Shown: positions 7,769-17,900 of the stretch, one piece after another
Position numbering within the stretch: position 1 is the first letter of the stretch
How the letters are laid out: each line of letters opens with the position of its first letter
Assembly: GCF_036429475.1 (NCBI RefSeq)
Contig: NZ_CP144124.1
Location: 124,001-188,000 of the forward strand
Source: Halalkalicoccus sp. CGA53
GTDB lineage: Archaea; Halobacteriota; Halobacteria; Halobacteriales; Halalkalicoccaceae
DNA: 64,000 nucleotides
Direction of reading: 5' to 3'
The notes under the pieces: generated by a model
Seen by the model: the letters and a program-made list of their open reading frames with translations, nothing else
Told to the model about the DNA's origin: nothing
Database searches by the model: none
Position numbers and translations under genes: made by a program

Positions 7769-8854
7769 ATGAAGCTTTCCGACGTTACACTTCGCGAAGC
7801 CGATCAAATGCCTGGGCGGTCATACACTGCCGATCAAAAAATCACGGCTGCGAACCACCTCGACCGACTCGGTCTGACGTTCATCCAAGCAGGGTTTCCC
7901 GCTACTGGCGAGAAAGACCAACACGTAATCAGAACGCTCGCTTCCTCACTTGACGCGTCGGTTATCGGGTTAGCCCGCGCTGTTCCTAACGACGTCGAGG
8001 CAGCACTCGACGCCGAGGCAGATATTATCGAAATCTTCGCACCCCTTTCAAACCTCCAACTGGATCATTTGATCAAGAAATCACGAGAAGAGATGATGAC
8101 AGCGATGTCAGAGGCTGTCGGTCAGGCCCTCGCAGCGAATGTAGGGGTACATGTTTCGCTCTTAGATGCGTTTAGAACCGATTCCGACGTTCTCGTCAAC
8201 GCATTCGAACAGTTTCCCGACGTCGAGTATATTACGCTCGCTGATACCGTAGGCGCCATGACTCCACCCTCGGTTGAGACGGCTCTAAGCGAACTCAGTA
8301 ATTCTGTTGATCTCTCACGGGTCGGTGTCCATTTCCACGACGATTTAGGCGTCGCTACAGCGAACACAATGACAGCACACCGGCTCGGTGTCGGCAAGGC
8401 CGACGTTAGCGTCGCCTCGCTCGGTGAACGAGCTGGAAATCCGGCGCTCGAAGAGGTGGTGGCAATCGGGGTTTTGGGAGACGAAGGGAACTATGGTCTC
8501 GACGAAAAGCAACTCGTCCCGGTTTGTACGGACGTTCTCGAGGTATTGGGAGAACCGATCGATCCAAGAAAGCCCATCCTGGGGACCGAAGTTTACGAAC
8601 ACGAATCCGGTATTCACACCGCCGCCATGTTAGAGAAGCCAGCACTCTTCGAACCATTTCCGCCTGACCGGTTGGGTGCCGAACGGCGTCTGCTCTTCGG
8701 CGACGGTACAGGGCGGTCCGGAGCGAAACAGCTGCTGAAGCGAGCGGGTATCGAACCAACGGAAAGGCGAATCGATGACCTCCTTCAACGGCTCTCAGAA
8801 CGAGGACCATTAGAGACGTTTGAGGCAGTTTCGGTCGCAGCTGAGCTGAACTAG
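7769..8854 (+). CDS. LeuA/homocitrate synthase-like enzyme (DRE-TIM metallolyase family)
   Basis: A 361-residue member of the alpha-isopropylmalate/homocitrate synthase family. The N-terminal motif is DVTLREADQMPG (the family's DxTLRDGEQ). HFHDDLGVATANTMTA carries the metal-binding HxH-type residues, and GERAGNPALEEVV is the second conserved block. EVYEHESGIHTAAML resembles the subterminal region after the barrel. The regulatory LeuA dimer domain of full IPM synthases is absent, so the length fits homocitrate/citramalate-like enzymes. Such enzymes condense acetyl-CoA with a 2-oxo acid, but the exact substrate cannot be told. The frame extends upstream to 7649; the ATG at 7769, just before KLSDVTLRE, is the better start. 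It stands alone, without leucine or lysine pathway neighbours. Confidence 0.8.
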   Translation: MKLSDVTLREADQMPGRSYTADQKITAANHLDRLGLTFIQAGFPATGEKDQHVIRTLASSLDASVIGLARAVPNDVEAALDAEADIIEIFAPLSNLQLDHLIKKSREEMMTAMSEAVGQALAANVGVHVSLLDAFRTDSDVLVNAFEQFPDVEYITLADTVGAMTPPSVETALSELSNSVDLSRVGVHFHDDLGVATANTMTAHRLGVGKADVSVASLGERAGNPALEEVVAIGVLGDEGNYGLDEKQLVPVCTDVLEVLGEPIDPRKPILGTEVYEHESGIHTAAMLEKPALFEPFPPDRLGAERRLLFGDGTGRSGAKQLLKRAGIEPTERRIDDLLQRLSERGPLETFEAVSVAAELN

Positions 8855-9077
8855 GGATAGATCTCCACGGAGTCCTTCACACGCTCTCGTGACGGACATT
8901 GGTGGTGGTGAGCTATCTTGCGGTTTTCAAGTTCATGAGGAACAGCAGTAGATGGGTAAGATCGAGGTCGTTCCCGAGCGAGAGGGTGATTCTCCGGCCG
9001 CTGAAAGAGCGTCGGTATCGCTACCAACAATCTGCTTCCCAAGAGCGATTTATATAATCCTACCTCTATTAGAGTGA

Positions 9078-9083
9078 TTTGCG
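9078..9083. repeat. Left target-site duplication of the IS5-type element
   Basis: TTTGCG lies directly outside the left terminal inverted repeat and recurs at 10018-10023 outside the right one. Confidence 0.7.
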
Positions 9084-9115
9084 TTGCTGTGTTGAATTGC
9101 CATACGGCGCGGTGA

Positions 9116-9943
9116 TTAGAGTGGTTCACAGAGCTGTTCGATGTTCGAGACGGCAAACTTCAGAACGATCTCACGGAACTCTCGATACCAGAAGTGCGCT
9201 CGCACGGCAGCGCCGAGCGAGCGCTTGACTGACGAGTACGATGTCTCGGCCATCCACCGCTGCGAGTACCCAGCGTCCCGGATCAGCGCGTTGTGACCGG
9301 CTATCTCCGGCGTCGATCCCTGGCTGAGAACAAGCGGATCGACATCAAGCGTGTAGAATTCGAACCTGTTGATCCAGCTGTGGAACGCTTTGTCGGCGGC
9401 GACCGACAGCAGGTCGTCCGCATTCCGGCGGACGACCTGCGGGCCAGTCTTTACGTCATGCTTCCAGTGGATCGAACACTGAACGTCCAAGACAGCGAGC
9501 GATTCCGTATCGGTGAGTGTCGTCACTTTCAGCTTCTGTATGTCCCGATCCGACCGTTGGAGGTAGTACTTCGACGCGTATCCGCGTTCGAAGAACGTAC
9601 TGTCGAGGGCAACGTGGCCGGAGTGTGGGTGTTGCTCCGCTGAAACGCGAAGCAACGCCCGCCAGACCGTCATATCGAACCTATCGAACGACTTGTAGAT
9701 GGTGCTGTAGTTAGGAACATCATCGGGCGGAAGTTCGAGGATTTCACGGAGTTCGCCGAAACACCGGAGACGATTCTCGGTTTCGCGGTAGCTGTAGCCC
9801 TCTTCGAGGCGATAGCAGTGAATAACGACATGTTTCCAGCGGGCGAGTCCCCCTTTGGCGGACTCGCCCGCGTCATTCCCCAACGCTTGTTTAGCTAGCC
9901 GCTTACAATTCCTCATGAAGTCGAGGAGATCGACCTCTCCCAT
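9116..9943 (-). CDS. IS5-family transposase (DDE)
   Basis: A 275-residue transposase. The catalytic residues appear to be D114 in VALDSTFFER, D184 in SVAADKAF and E233 in MAETSYSSVKR, with the typical Y-x2-R-like context around SSVKRSLG. The N-terminus (DLLDFMRNCKRLAKQAL) is basic and helical, fitting DNA binding. It cuts and joins the ends of its own element. The gene fills most of the element and reads from the right end towards the left. A 12-bp-stem hairpin lies within its codons 25-35. Confidence 0.92.
   Translation of the reverse strand: MGEVDLLDFMRNCKRLAKQALGNDAGESAKGGLARWKHVVIHCYRLEEGYSYRETENRLRCFGELREILELPPDDVPNYSTIYKSFDRFDMTVWRALLRVSAEQHPHSGHVALDSTFFERGYASKYYLQRSDRDIQKLKVTTLTDTESLAVLDVQCSIHWKHDVKTGPQVVRRNADDLLSVAADKAFHSWINRFEFYTLDVDPLVLSQGSTPEIAGHNALIRDAGYSQRWMAETSYSSVKRSLGAAVRAHFWYREFREIVLKFAVSNIEQLCEPL
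9839..9871. repeat. Hairpin inside the transposase gene
   Basis: GCGGGCGAGTCC at 9839-9850 pairs perfectly with GGACTCGCCCGC at 9860-9871 around a 9-nt loop. It lies near the 5' end of the transposase mRNA and could limit its translation, although it may simply reflect the coding sequence. Confidence 0.5.
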
Positions 9944-10017
9944 ATCGCTCTTGCTCGACTTCCCTTCAACAAGTCTTGCGACCTATCCTGTCGCTGTACC
10001 CCAATTCAACACAGCAA

Positions 10018-10023
10018 TTTGCG
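10018..10023. repeat. Right target-site duplication of the IS5-type element
   Basis: TTTGCG lies directly outside the right terminal inverted repeat, matching 9078-9083. Confidence 0.7.
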
Positions 10024-10136
10024 TAACCTTTGAACATCGTAGCTCTGAGGATAGCGTCTCCTCACACCCTTGATGCCGTTCTCGGCGACGACGCATTCAA
10101 ACGTTGCGCGGACCACTCAGATAGAGGTAGTAACCG

Positions 10137-10265
10137 ATGTACTTCAGCTACAAAGTCGAGGACGAAACATGCCCGCTCTGTGGTGAAAGCGACGAAGTTT
10201 CGGCGTACGACAAGGACGAGGGAGCGAAGATCAAGATCTGTTATACCTGCGAGGAATGTTGGTGA
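10137..10265 (+). CDS. Small CxxC zinc-ribbon-like protein
   Basis: A 42-residue protein starting MYFSYKVEDETCPLCGE and ending CYTCEECW. The pattern CPLC plus CxxCEEC gives four or more cysteines placed to bind a zinc ion. Haloarchaea encode many such tiny zinc-binding proteins, most without a known role. It has an ATG start, a clean stop and a codon pattern like coding DNA. It lies immediately after the IS insertion, in a stretch full of remnants. It may be a stand-alone gene or the N-terminus of something longer; its short length keeps confidence moderate. Confidence 0.55.
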   Translation: MYFSYKVEDETCPLCGESDEVSAYDKDEGAKIKICYTCEECW

Positions 10266-10319
10266 AAGTGGTCGTAATAGACAGAGCGGACCGATCACCA
10301 AATTACTACAGCAAAAGAT

Positions 10320-10694
10320 AGCGAATTACCTGGTGAAGATCTCGTACATCGGAACAGCACGGCTTCGGACGCATACAGGCGATAGTGTGGTGGCGACCAT
10401 TACCCCCGCAATCGATTCGTGTGGACTCGATGGTGGTGGGTCAGTTCATTGGAACCGGAAACAGTCGACGCGATCGACCTCCTCGTCGGTAGTGTCCAAG
10501 ATGCGAAAGTCGATGGACGAACGGCGCCTCTCGCCCGAAATATTCGACACGAAGGAACCGGAGGACGCGTAAAGCGTGTTATCCTACCCCCGCCGGCAGT
10601 GAAAGCGCTGTTCGGTTGCGGGATAGGAGCGATTGAGTGGGATGGTCCCCCAGCCATCCCGCTTTGGGTCGGTCCGAGAGTAGTTGCACTTTAA
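10320..10694 (+). pseudogene. AbrB/SpoVT-like transcription factor remnant with frameshift
   Basis: In one frame, around 10330-10445, the translation reads VKISYIGTARLRTHTGDSVV, then ATITPAIDSCGLDGGGSVHWN. This resembles the swapped-hairpin AbrB-like domain of haloarchaeal regulators (GTGRLRTH-GDSVVATIP-GL-GDSVHW). Near 10445 the coding character moves to another frame, giving EPETVDAIDLLVGSVQDAKV and RVKRVILPPPAVKALFG up to the stop at 10694. No good start codon precedes the AbrB part. I read this as a decayed or frameshifted gene. The second half may belong to a different gene; I do not recognise it. Confidence 0.4.
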
Positions 10695-10830
10695 CCACAA
10701 TCGTCCGGTCGATTCCAAGCGAGTTCGTCAAATAGCGGCGCATCTCTGTAGTTGATCCGGTCGGTCGGTTTGATCAAGAGCGGTTCGTAGTAGCCAGTAC
10801 GTTCAACTGACGGACCCTCATAGTCGGTGT
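10691..10830 (-). pseudogene. 3' fragment of an unrecognised gene
   Basis: On the minus strand an open frame without a clear start reads ESPPYTDYEGPSVERTGYYE, then PLLIKPTDRINYRDAPLFDE, then LAWNRPDDCG and a stop at about 10691-10693. The acidic composition and codon use look like haloarchaeal coding sequence. It runs into the 5' end of the next plus-strand gene, so it is most likely a leftover end of a deleted gene. I do not recognise the family. Confidence 0.3.
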
Positions 10831-11082
10831 ATGGAGGAGATTCCGCAGCCTGCTTCGGAACCGTACTCAGAGGGTGATCGGGTGCGGGTCTACCTCGACA
10901 TAGATGATCCTGATACGCGGTATGACGATCTGGTGTGTACCGTCCACCGGGTGTTCTGTGATGATCTCGATCGGGAAACGGGTCGTGAGCTTGATTCGTA
11001 TAGTTACCAACTCAGAACTGATGCCGGAGAACGTCTTCGTGTGACTTTTCGACACGTGGATCTCATACCTGAAACACAGTGA
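10831..11082 (+). CDS. Small conserved haloarchaeal protein (DUF8139-like)
   Basis: An 83-residue acidic protein with the pattern EPYSEGDRVRVYLDIDDPDT, then ETGRELDSYSYQLRTDAGER, then VTFRHVDLIP. This looks like a small beta-rich haloarchaeal family that begins with a SEGDRVRVYLDPDDPD segment (DUF8139, from memory). Function is unknown. It lies head-on towards the large helicase gene, with only about 30 bp between the two ends. The domain assignment rests on memory of the motif. Confidence 0.6.
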   Translation: MEEIPQPASEPYSEGDRVRVYLDIDDPDTRYDDLVCTVHRVFCDDLDRETGRELDSYSYQLRTDAGERLRVTFRHVDLIPETQ

Positions 11083-11115
11083 TGCCGTCGGCGTCCTCTG
11101 AAATTCTCACGAGTA

Positions 11116-14100
11116 TCAGCGCGTTCCTAAGAGCTGCGTGAGCGTCGTTTCGATTTCTGTTCGGAGCGTGTGGAGTTCTGCTGCAGGGACCACTCGAGTT
11201 TCGGCTGTACTCTCTTCGGTGAAATAGAGTGACAACTTCACATCTTTTGAGGGATCGTTCTGATTCAAAGCAACAGCGTATGCTTCTAACTGGGGCCAGT
11301 AGTACCGAGCTAACTCAGAACTCGTTCGCTGAGAGAGACTGTTCGTCTTGTAATCGATGATGTGGTAGCTCTCTGGGGTGACGATCAAGTGATCAATATC
11401 ACCGACGATCTCATGAGCTTCAAACTGTGCTCTAACGGATAGCTCATCATGCGTAGACAGAACTGAGTCTGACGCATGGTATGTGTCTACATGTTCAATC
11501 GCTCGTGTTGTCTGCTCGAGGATCTGCTCGATATCTGATTCGGTGGGTTTCTCGCCTGCTCCTTCGCTCAACTGATAAACCCGATCTCTCCGGTCCGATC
11601 TTGGGGGGCGACGCTCACACAGTCGGTGTACGATCGTTCCGAACGTAGTCGGTGAAAGCCCGTCGTAATCGGTCTGGGTAGGTTCACCTGCTGAGGTAGC
11701 CGCACTCTCTTTTGCGGGTTCGTGTGCGAATATGTCGTCAGAGGCGTCCGCTGCTACGTGCTTACAGTACTGAGTCGCAGAGAGAATCCTCGGCGTTTCG
11801 TACGCCGGTGGAACAGGGACCTCAATCATTGGGGAGGCTTTCGTATCCTCAGTGTCGATAGCACGCCACTCTGCTACCGGTCGCGGTGGAAGACGAACCG
11901 TGTACCGAGCGCCATCGAGCGTCAGCTCAGTCGCGTACGTGTCCGGTAGTGACGTGAGAATCTCGCTTTCCGATGGACAGACCACCGGCTGAACCCACGC
12001 TTGCCAGCATTTCGCTTCCGAGGACTCATCAAACGTCTCGAACTGAATTCTCCTATCCTCGCCGAATTCGAGCTCGCTCACTCCGCTGAAAATGAGGTGG
12101 TCTCGGACACGCGTCAATGCGACATAGAGCGTTCGTCGGTACTCTGCACGCTCTCGTCGATCGGCTTCTCGTTTGACCGCTCGTCGAGCGATGGTGTCGG
12201 ATTTCTTGTACGGATCACTTGGATCAGGCGCTTTGATCCCGACGAGCGGTTCGGAGACGTCGCTTTGGTCAGGGGAAACTGAATTAAAGTAGACCTGGCC
12301 GTTGCCGTCGATAGCACGACGCTGATTAAACTGTTGGTCGAGATCAGGGACGACTACGATCGGAAACTGAAGTCCCTTCGAGGAGTGGACCGTACGGATC
12401 TCAACCCCGTCGGAGTCCTCAGGAATGGTTGCTTCGCCGGCATGGCTGTCGACTTCAAGCCGACGTTCGATAAGCGTGAGAAGCTGTGAGGCGGTCTTCA
12501 CACCTCCCTCCTCCCAGGAGCGGAGTTGTTCTCGGAACCGATTAACGTTCACTGCCGCCTGTCGTGGGCGTTCATCAGCACCGATCGCAGCGAGATATCC
12601 TGTCTCGTCGATCACCAGAGAGAGAAGTCGTCCCCAGGGGAGCGTGCTCGTTTCGGAGGGAGTACCGCTTGTTGCAGCACAAATCCGCCACTCACAGAGC
12701 AGTTCGTATGCTTTTCGTAGCTCTCCATCAGCAGTTTCAAGCGCACTCCAGAGTGTACGTTTCTCCGGGTCCGTTCGCTCGGTATCCGACTCATCTAACT
12801 CCGATTCGCTTCCCGCCGGTTCGATAAACAACTCGGCAAGCGTCTCGTCAGTGAACCCGAATAGGGGAGATCGAAGAATGCCATACAGTGCGATCTCGTC
12901 GTGGGGGTTTTCAAGAACTCGGAGGAGATTAATCAGAGCAGTGATCTCCGGTGTATCGTAGAAGCCGGTTCCGGAGATCGTCACGTAGGGGATATCGAAC
13001 GTATCGAGTGCTCGTTCATAGGCCTTTAATCGATTTCGAGTGCGGAGTAAGATCGCTACGTCTCGTGGTTCTGCCGGTCGGGATTGTTTAGTCTCTTCGT
13101 CATACACCATCGGTGGCTTATCGAAGAGCCGAGTGAGCCTGGCAGCGATTGCATGCGCCTGTCGTTCACCCGAATCCTCGAACTGTGGTGCACTCTCTAA
13201 GTAGCCTGGTTCGTGCAGTGCCTCGATATCGTCATCGGGGACAACGAGATACTCGACAGTCCCGTCGATCTCGGAGCCATCGATCCGTGCCTCTGTCAGC
13301 GGTTGTGGTTTCGCTTCGAACGGTTCGTACTCCTCCCCCTCTGGAGAGAACACGTGCTCGAACAGCCCGTTGAGGAACTCAAGCGTTGGGGAGACCGTTC
13401 GGAAGTTGCTACTGAGCTCTGTGTCGACGTCCGATGAGCCGAGTAACTCCTCGCGAGCCGTCGCAAACGTCGTCACATCCGCCCCGCGGAACGAGTAGAT
13501 ACTCTGTTTCTCATCGCCAACGAGGAAGACGTTGAGCGCTTCTGGATCGAATGACTCACCATCCGGTGTTGCGAGAAGGCGGATCAACTCCCATTGAAGC
13601 AGATCGGTATCCTGCATCTCATCGACCATTGCGAAGGTGAATCGACCACGAAGCTCTGATCGTACCGTAGAATTCGTCCGAAGGAATCGAACAGTGATCT
13701 CGATGAGATCGTGATAGTCGAGGGCATTTCGCTCTGCTTTCTCTTCTTCGTAGGCGGTGAAGACCGTTCGAAAGACACGAGCGAGCGCAAGAACATACGG
13801 AGCGCTGTTGCGTTCGATTGCTGCGTCCTCGAGGTAGTCTATGGATGCCGGGTCGAGATGATTGAGTATGACGGATACCGAGTCTTCGAGTTGCTGGCGC
13901 TCGCTCTCTTCGTTCCATCGAGATTTCGCTCCGAAGTACCGGTAGTCTTGGCCGTATACCTCGCCGTCACTCGTCGTTAATGCATCAGCAAGATCGTTCA
14001 GCGCCCATTGTTTTTCGAGTATTGCAGTCTGTTCTTCAAACGGTGCATACGATGTCTCGATGTCGAGCAGGCGTTTCGCTCGCTCCCAACCTGCATCTCC

Positions 14101-14946
14101 ATCGTCTACATCCGGACCTACACGAGCGAGCTCTCGGAGCGACGTGAACGCAGCGTCAATACGTGGATCCTCGAATACTGTTTTTGCTCTCTCTGGTGTA
14201 ACCGGGTGAAAGCGCTCCCAAATATACTCGAGATACTCTTCTTCAGTGCTGTCTTCCCACCGATCGAGCCAGTGAACGCTTACCGGGCGTTCATCAATGA
14301 GCGATACGAGTATGTCTTCGAGTTGGCTTCGCTTCCAGAGCCGTGCCAATCGCTCGATATCTGGACCATCCGAGTCGAGTAAGTGCTCAACAGTACGTCG
14401 AACGACCTCACGGCTGAGAAGATCTGCATCCGTTTCATCGAGGGTATCGAAGTCCGGTTTGACCGGGACATCGGTGATATGCTCGCGGAGGAGCCTGGCA
14501 CAGAATGCGTGTATCGTGTGGATATACGCGTCTTCGAGATCGTCTTTGTACTCTCGCCAGGTCTGATACTCACTCGGTCCAGCTGTGTCGAGCTTCTCAG
14601 CTATTGCTTCCCGGATCTTTCGTCGAAGATCGGTTGTTGCGTCCTCCGTAAATGTGATCGTGATTATCTCTGATGGACTCGTATCCGGACGTTCTTCGAG
14701 AATCCGGAGATAGCGCTGAGTGAGCGTCGTCGTCTTTCCTGTTCCAGCACCAGCGGTAATCGCGAGATTTCTATCGAGTTCTAACGCAGTCTTCTGCTCT
14801 TCGGTAAGCTCGAATCCCGCTGATTCGGATTCATCTTCGCTTTCAGTCTCTCTTTTTTCCCCATAATCAGAACCGGAGTCGGACTCAGAGTTCGAGCCAG
14901 ATTCGAACTCGTCATCGAGATCGGTTCGTTCACTCATCGGCATCAC
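11116..14946 (-). CDS. AddA-like UvrD/Rep helicase-nuclease (pair 1, subunit A)
   Basis: A 1276-residue SF1A helicase fused to a nuclease. After an acidic, Ser/Asp-rich tail of about 45 residues comes the Q motif (LTEEQKTALE), Walker A AGAGTGKTTT at residues 65-74 and motif II MVDEMQDTD at 440-448. GDEKQSIYSFRGAD (motif III), IRTVHSSKGLQFPIV (motif V) and LYVALTRVRDHLIF (motif VI) follow. The C-terminal PD-(D/E)XK nuclease shows GDIDHLIV and IIDYKTNS and looks intact. A QYC cysteine is present near the start of the nuclease part. The start overlaps the end of the B-like gene, so the two are coupled. AddAB processes DNA ends in bacteria; in archaea it is uncommon and usually acquired. Likely role: exonuclease attack on linear foreign DNA or break repair. 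Confidence 0.88.
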   Translation of the reverse strand: MMPMSERTDLDDEFESGSNSESDSGSDYGEKRETESEDESESAGFELTEEQKTALELDRNLAITAGAGTGKTTTLTQRYLRILEERPDTSPSEIITITFTEDATTDLRRKIREAIAEKLDTAGPSEYQTWREYKDDLEDAYIHTIHAFCARLLREHITDVPVKPDFDTLDETDADLLSREVVRRTVEHLLDSDGPDIERLARLWKRSQLEDILVSLIDERPVSVHWLDRWEDSTEEEYLEYIWERFHPVTPERAKTVFEDPRIDAAFTSLRELARVGPDVDDGDAGWERAKRLLDIETSYAPFEEQTAILEKQWALNDLADALTTSDGEVYGQDYRYFGAKSRWNEESERQQLEDSVSVILNHLDPASIDYLEDAAIERNSAPYVLALARVFRTVFTAYEEEKAERNALDYHDLIEITVRFLRTNSTVRSELRGRFTFAMVDEMQDTDLLQWELIRLLATPDGESFDPEALNVFLVGDEKQSIYSFRGADVTTFATAREELLGSSDVDTELSSNFRTVSPTLEFLNGLFEHVFSPEGEEYEPFEAKPQPLTEARIDGSEIDGTVEYLVVPDDDIEALHEPGYLESAPQFEDSGERQAHAIAARLTRLFDKPPMVYDEETKQSRPAEPRDVAILLRTRNRLKAYERALDTFDIPYVTISGTGFYDTPEITALINLLRVLENPHDEIALYGILRSPLFGFTDETLAELFIEPAGSESELDESDTERTDPEKRTLWSALETADGELRKAYELLCEWRICAATSGTPSETSTLPWGRLLSLVIDETGYLAAIGADERPRQAAVNVNRFREQLRSWEEGGVKTASQLLTLIERRLEVDSHAGEATIPEDSDGVEIRTVHSSKGLQFPIVVVPDLDQQFNQRRAIDGNGQVYFNSVSPDQSDVSEPLVGIKAPDPSDPYKKSDTIARRAVKREADRRERAEYRRTLYVALTRVRDHLIFSGVSELEFGEDRRIQFETFDESSEAKCWQAWVQPVVCPSESEILTSLPDTYATELTLDGARYTVRLPPRPVAEWRAIDTEDTKASPMIEVPVPPAYETPRILSATQYCKHVAADASDDIFAHEPAKESAATSAGEPTQTDYDGLSPTTFGTIVHRLCERRPPRSDRRDRVYQLSEGAGEKPTESDIEQILEQTTRAIEHVDTYHASDSVLSTHDELSVRAQFEAHEIVGDIDHLIVTPESYHIIDYKTNSLSQRTSSELARYYWPQLEAYAVALNQNDPSKDVKLSLYFTEESTAETRVVPAAELHTLRTEIETTLTQLLGTR

Positions 14947-17900
14947 CTCCGAGGGACTTTAGATACGAACGATTCTCCGCTTGCTCGGGAACGTACACTG
15001 TGTTCTCTGTCTCAGTGATCGTCTCAACAACGTCTCGACGACGATGCGGTCGAACATCACAAATCTCACTGAAATCACAGTACCGACAGCCCGCGGTTTG
15101 TTCGTCAACTATCGTCGTGTGAAAGACGCCGTCTCCGATTGCCGCTGCAATCGTACCGAGTCGCTCAGGAATCACCTCGTTGTGAAACCGTTCGAACTCC
15201 ACTTCTGGCTCATCGGTACGATCGAAGTACTTTCTAAGCGTCCAGGATCGGGTACTCGAAAGCGTCGCCGGAGGCTTTATTTGATAGAACCCGCTGTCGA
15301 CCGTTTTTATTGAGTTCCCATAGTGCTTCTCGAGTGCCGGTTTCGCGGCCGCCGCGTACAGCGGGAGCTGGAACTCGATTCCATCGAGAGTGTTTTTCAC
15401 CTTTGGATTCCCAGTTTTGTAGTCATAGACGATCCCTTCCGGAGCGCCATCATCATCAGCTTTCACGCCAGCTCGGTCGATAACCCCACGAACGGTGATC
15501 GAATCACCACTCGGTGTCTCAAGAGCCAGGTGTTCCTCATCGGCACCCACACCGAGTGAGGCCTCAAACAGCATTGGGGTATCCGACCGGTTCTCATACT
15601 CTTCTTCGAGAAATCGAATCAAGAGCCCCCGATCATCGCCGCCATGAGCTCGATTCTCGCCGTAGTATGGATTCTCCTCGGGGGTCGCTAAGCCAGCGAG
15701 TAGCTGTTCGAGCCACTGGCGGTAGAACTGATCGTTGTAGGGGAGCGAAGCGTCGTCTATCTCGACGAAGGCAGCGCTCGCTAATTTTGACTCCAACTCG
15801 GAGATCGAATGCGCTCGGAGGTCGACGGGTTCTCCTTGTTCGGATTGAAGCTCGGTAAAGAACCGCTCGAGGATATCGTGAAGCAATGATCCGAGTTCCA
15901 ACGCATCCGGTTCGAGGTTGTACTCCTCCGGTTCGTCGAAATCGAGTACCTGATTCAGATAGAACTTGAACCCACACTGAGCGTATTTTTTCAGACGGGT
16001 AGGGCTGTAGGGCTCTCGTATTGCTGTTGGATATAGCGACTCGATCCGTTCAGGGTCGATCTGTGCGTCGTGTTCTGTAAGACCCGCAGAAGCTCGGTTC
16101 GCAGTACAGTCGGTGCCCGCCTGTAGCCACTTACCACAATCAGCGGTGAAGTCTGCACGTTCGATCGCAGCATCGACAGCCGCATGCATCTCAGTCGGTG
16201 AACCGAGCTGGTTGACCGCTCGCTGAAGATCCTCTCGAGTGCAGATCGATTGCTGGGGTTCGGTCGCTTCGAGGGTGCTTACGCGACAGAGCTCATCGAG
16301 AATCGATGATTCGAGGAGCGGTTCGTCAGTGAAGGTGGCCTTCGGTGTCGAGAGAACGACCGAGTCAGCACTCGATACCAGCGTCGCAAACTGATACCGC
16401 GCTTCGAGACGTGGCTGACTGAACGACAGTGAAGAGAGTTCGTCAACCAGCGTTTGGAAGTAAATCGGGCGATCCGGCCGGATTGGGAAATCAGCTTCCG
16501 TAAGTCCCGCCAGATAGAGATGAGAGTACGAGCTCAGATATGCGTCTTCAAGCCCGATGATGCTGACGACCCCGCGAGTCGGTTGTCGTGGCGGTGGAAT
16601 CCGGAGTGTCTGTAGCTCTTCATCGATCAGTTCCACCGGATCATCGACGTCCGTAAGCTCACAAACGTACGCAGTGGAGTCGAGTACCTGCTGGATCTGC
16701 CCGAACGATCGATGTTCCATCTGGGCATCGTATACGTTCTGCTCGGATTCGAGGTCCGCGAGTGCGTCTTCGATTCCGAGACGGTCGATGAGGGTCTCGA
16801 ACGTCTGAGCGCCATCGGTCCCGGGGAGTGAACTTACCTCTGAACACGCATCGAGAAAGTCGTCGAGCACCGCTTTCGTATCGGCGTCGAGTTCACTGAG
16901 AAAGACCTCGACATCGGTCGTTGGTAGTAAGCGAGCACGTCGTGAGAGTTCGGCCTCGGATGTACCAAGCCCGTGGGTAAGTGTAACGAAGGGATTCGCC
17001 AGGAGCTGGGTGAAGATGTCTGAGCGCTGTACTCCGGTACATAGCTCGAGGAGATCCAGTACTGCCCGGCCGACAGCGGTCTGATACAGGAGCTTGTTAA
17101 CGACGAGTGCCGTTGGGATATCCGCCGCTTCGAAGTAATCTTGGAAATGCTCTCGGTATGAGATCAACCCCGGGATCGCAACGACGATTTCGGTTGGATC
17201 AACGCCGTCCGCGAGCTTTGCGCGGATCTGCCCTGCTATCTGTCTAATCTCTCGATCCGGAGTGGCTGCAGTCTGCCATTCGATCGATGCGTCTGAGAGA
17301 TCGATGCGTCCTGTGACGTTCGGATCATACATCGCACCGGCGCTCGCAGAGAGCGCCGTCGGTTGTTCACGTTTTAGCTGGTGGAACTCTGCGTCTAATG
17401 TTTCATAGAACTCGAGGGCGTCTTTGATCGCTTCGTTCGCCCCACTTTCCACTGATGCGTCTGTATCGACTGCCGGGAGGATGACGACCATTGGCAATGA
17501 CCCGGCTAATTTCTCGATGAACGCTCGCTGAAGAGTGGTCAGTTCGTAGAATCCCGAGAGTACAACGACATCAACGGAGCTGAGCAACGACTCGATGTCG
17601 ACCTCATCGCTGAGGAGACGCTCATAGGCCCCACCGAGTGTATAGAGCCCATCGGTTAGCAGATCGGTCCTGAGAGTCGCGTATCGTTCATACGCCGTGA
17701 GGACAGTCTCAGACGCTTCTGAGGAGACTCCTTGTGAATCGATGAGTGATTGGATAGTAAGTGGTGTATTGTATCCGTCCGCTTCGAGGGCGTTGAACAG
17801 CTCCATGATCGACTCGCGGTGGAGATGGGGGTCATCGAGTGGGACCTCACCGTCTATATCTCTGAGCGCCTGTGCGATAAGCTGACGACGGTTGTTTATC

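Larger units (their letters stand above)
9084..10017 (-). mobile_element. IS5-type insertion sequence, apparently intact
   Basis: A 934-bp element bounded by perfect 16-bp terminal inverted repeats, TTGCTGTGTTGAATTG at 9084-9099 and its complement at 10002-10017. It is flanked by a direct repeat TTTGCG at 9078-9083 and 10018-10023, read as the target duplication. It carries one transposase gene with a full DDE set. Intact ends, intact gene and matching flanks suggest a recent insertion. Confidence 0.9.
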
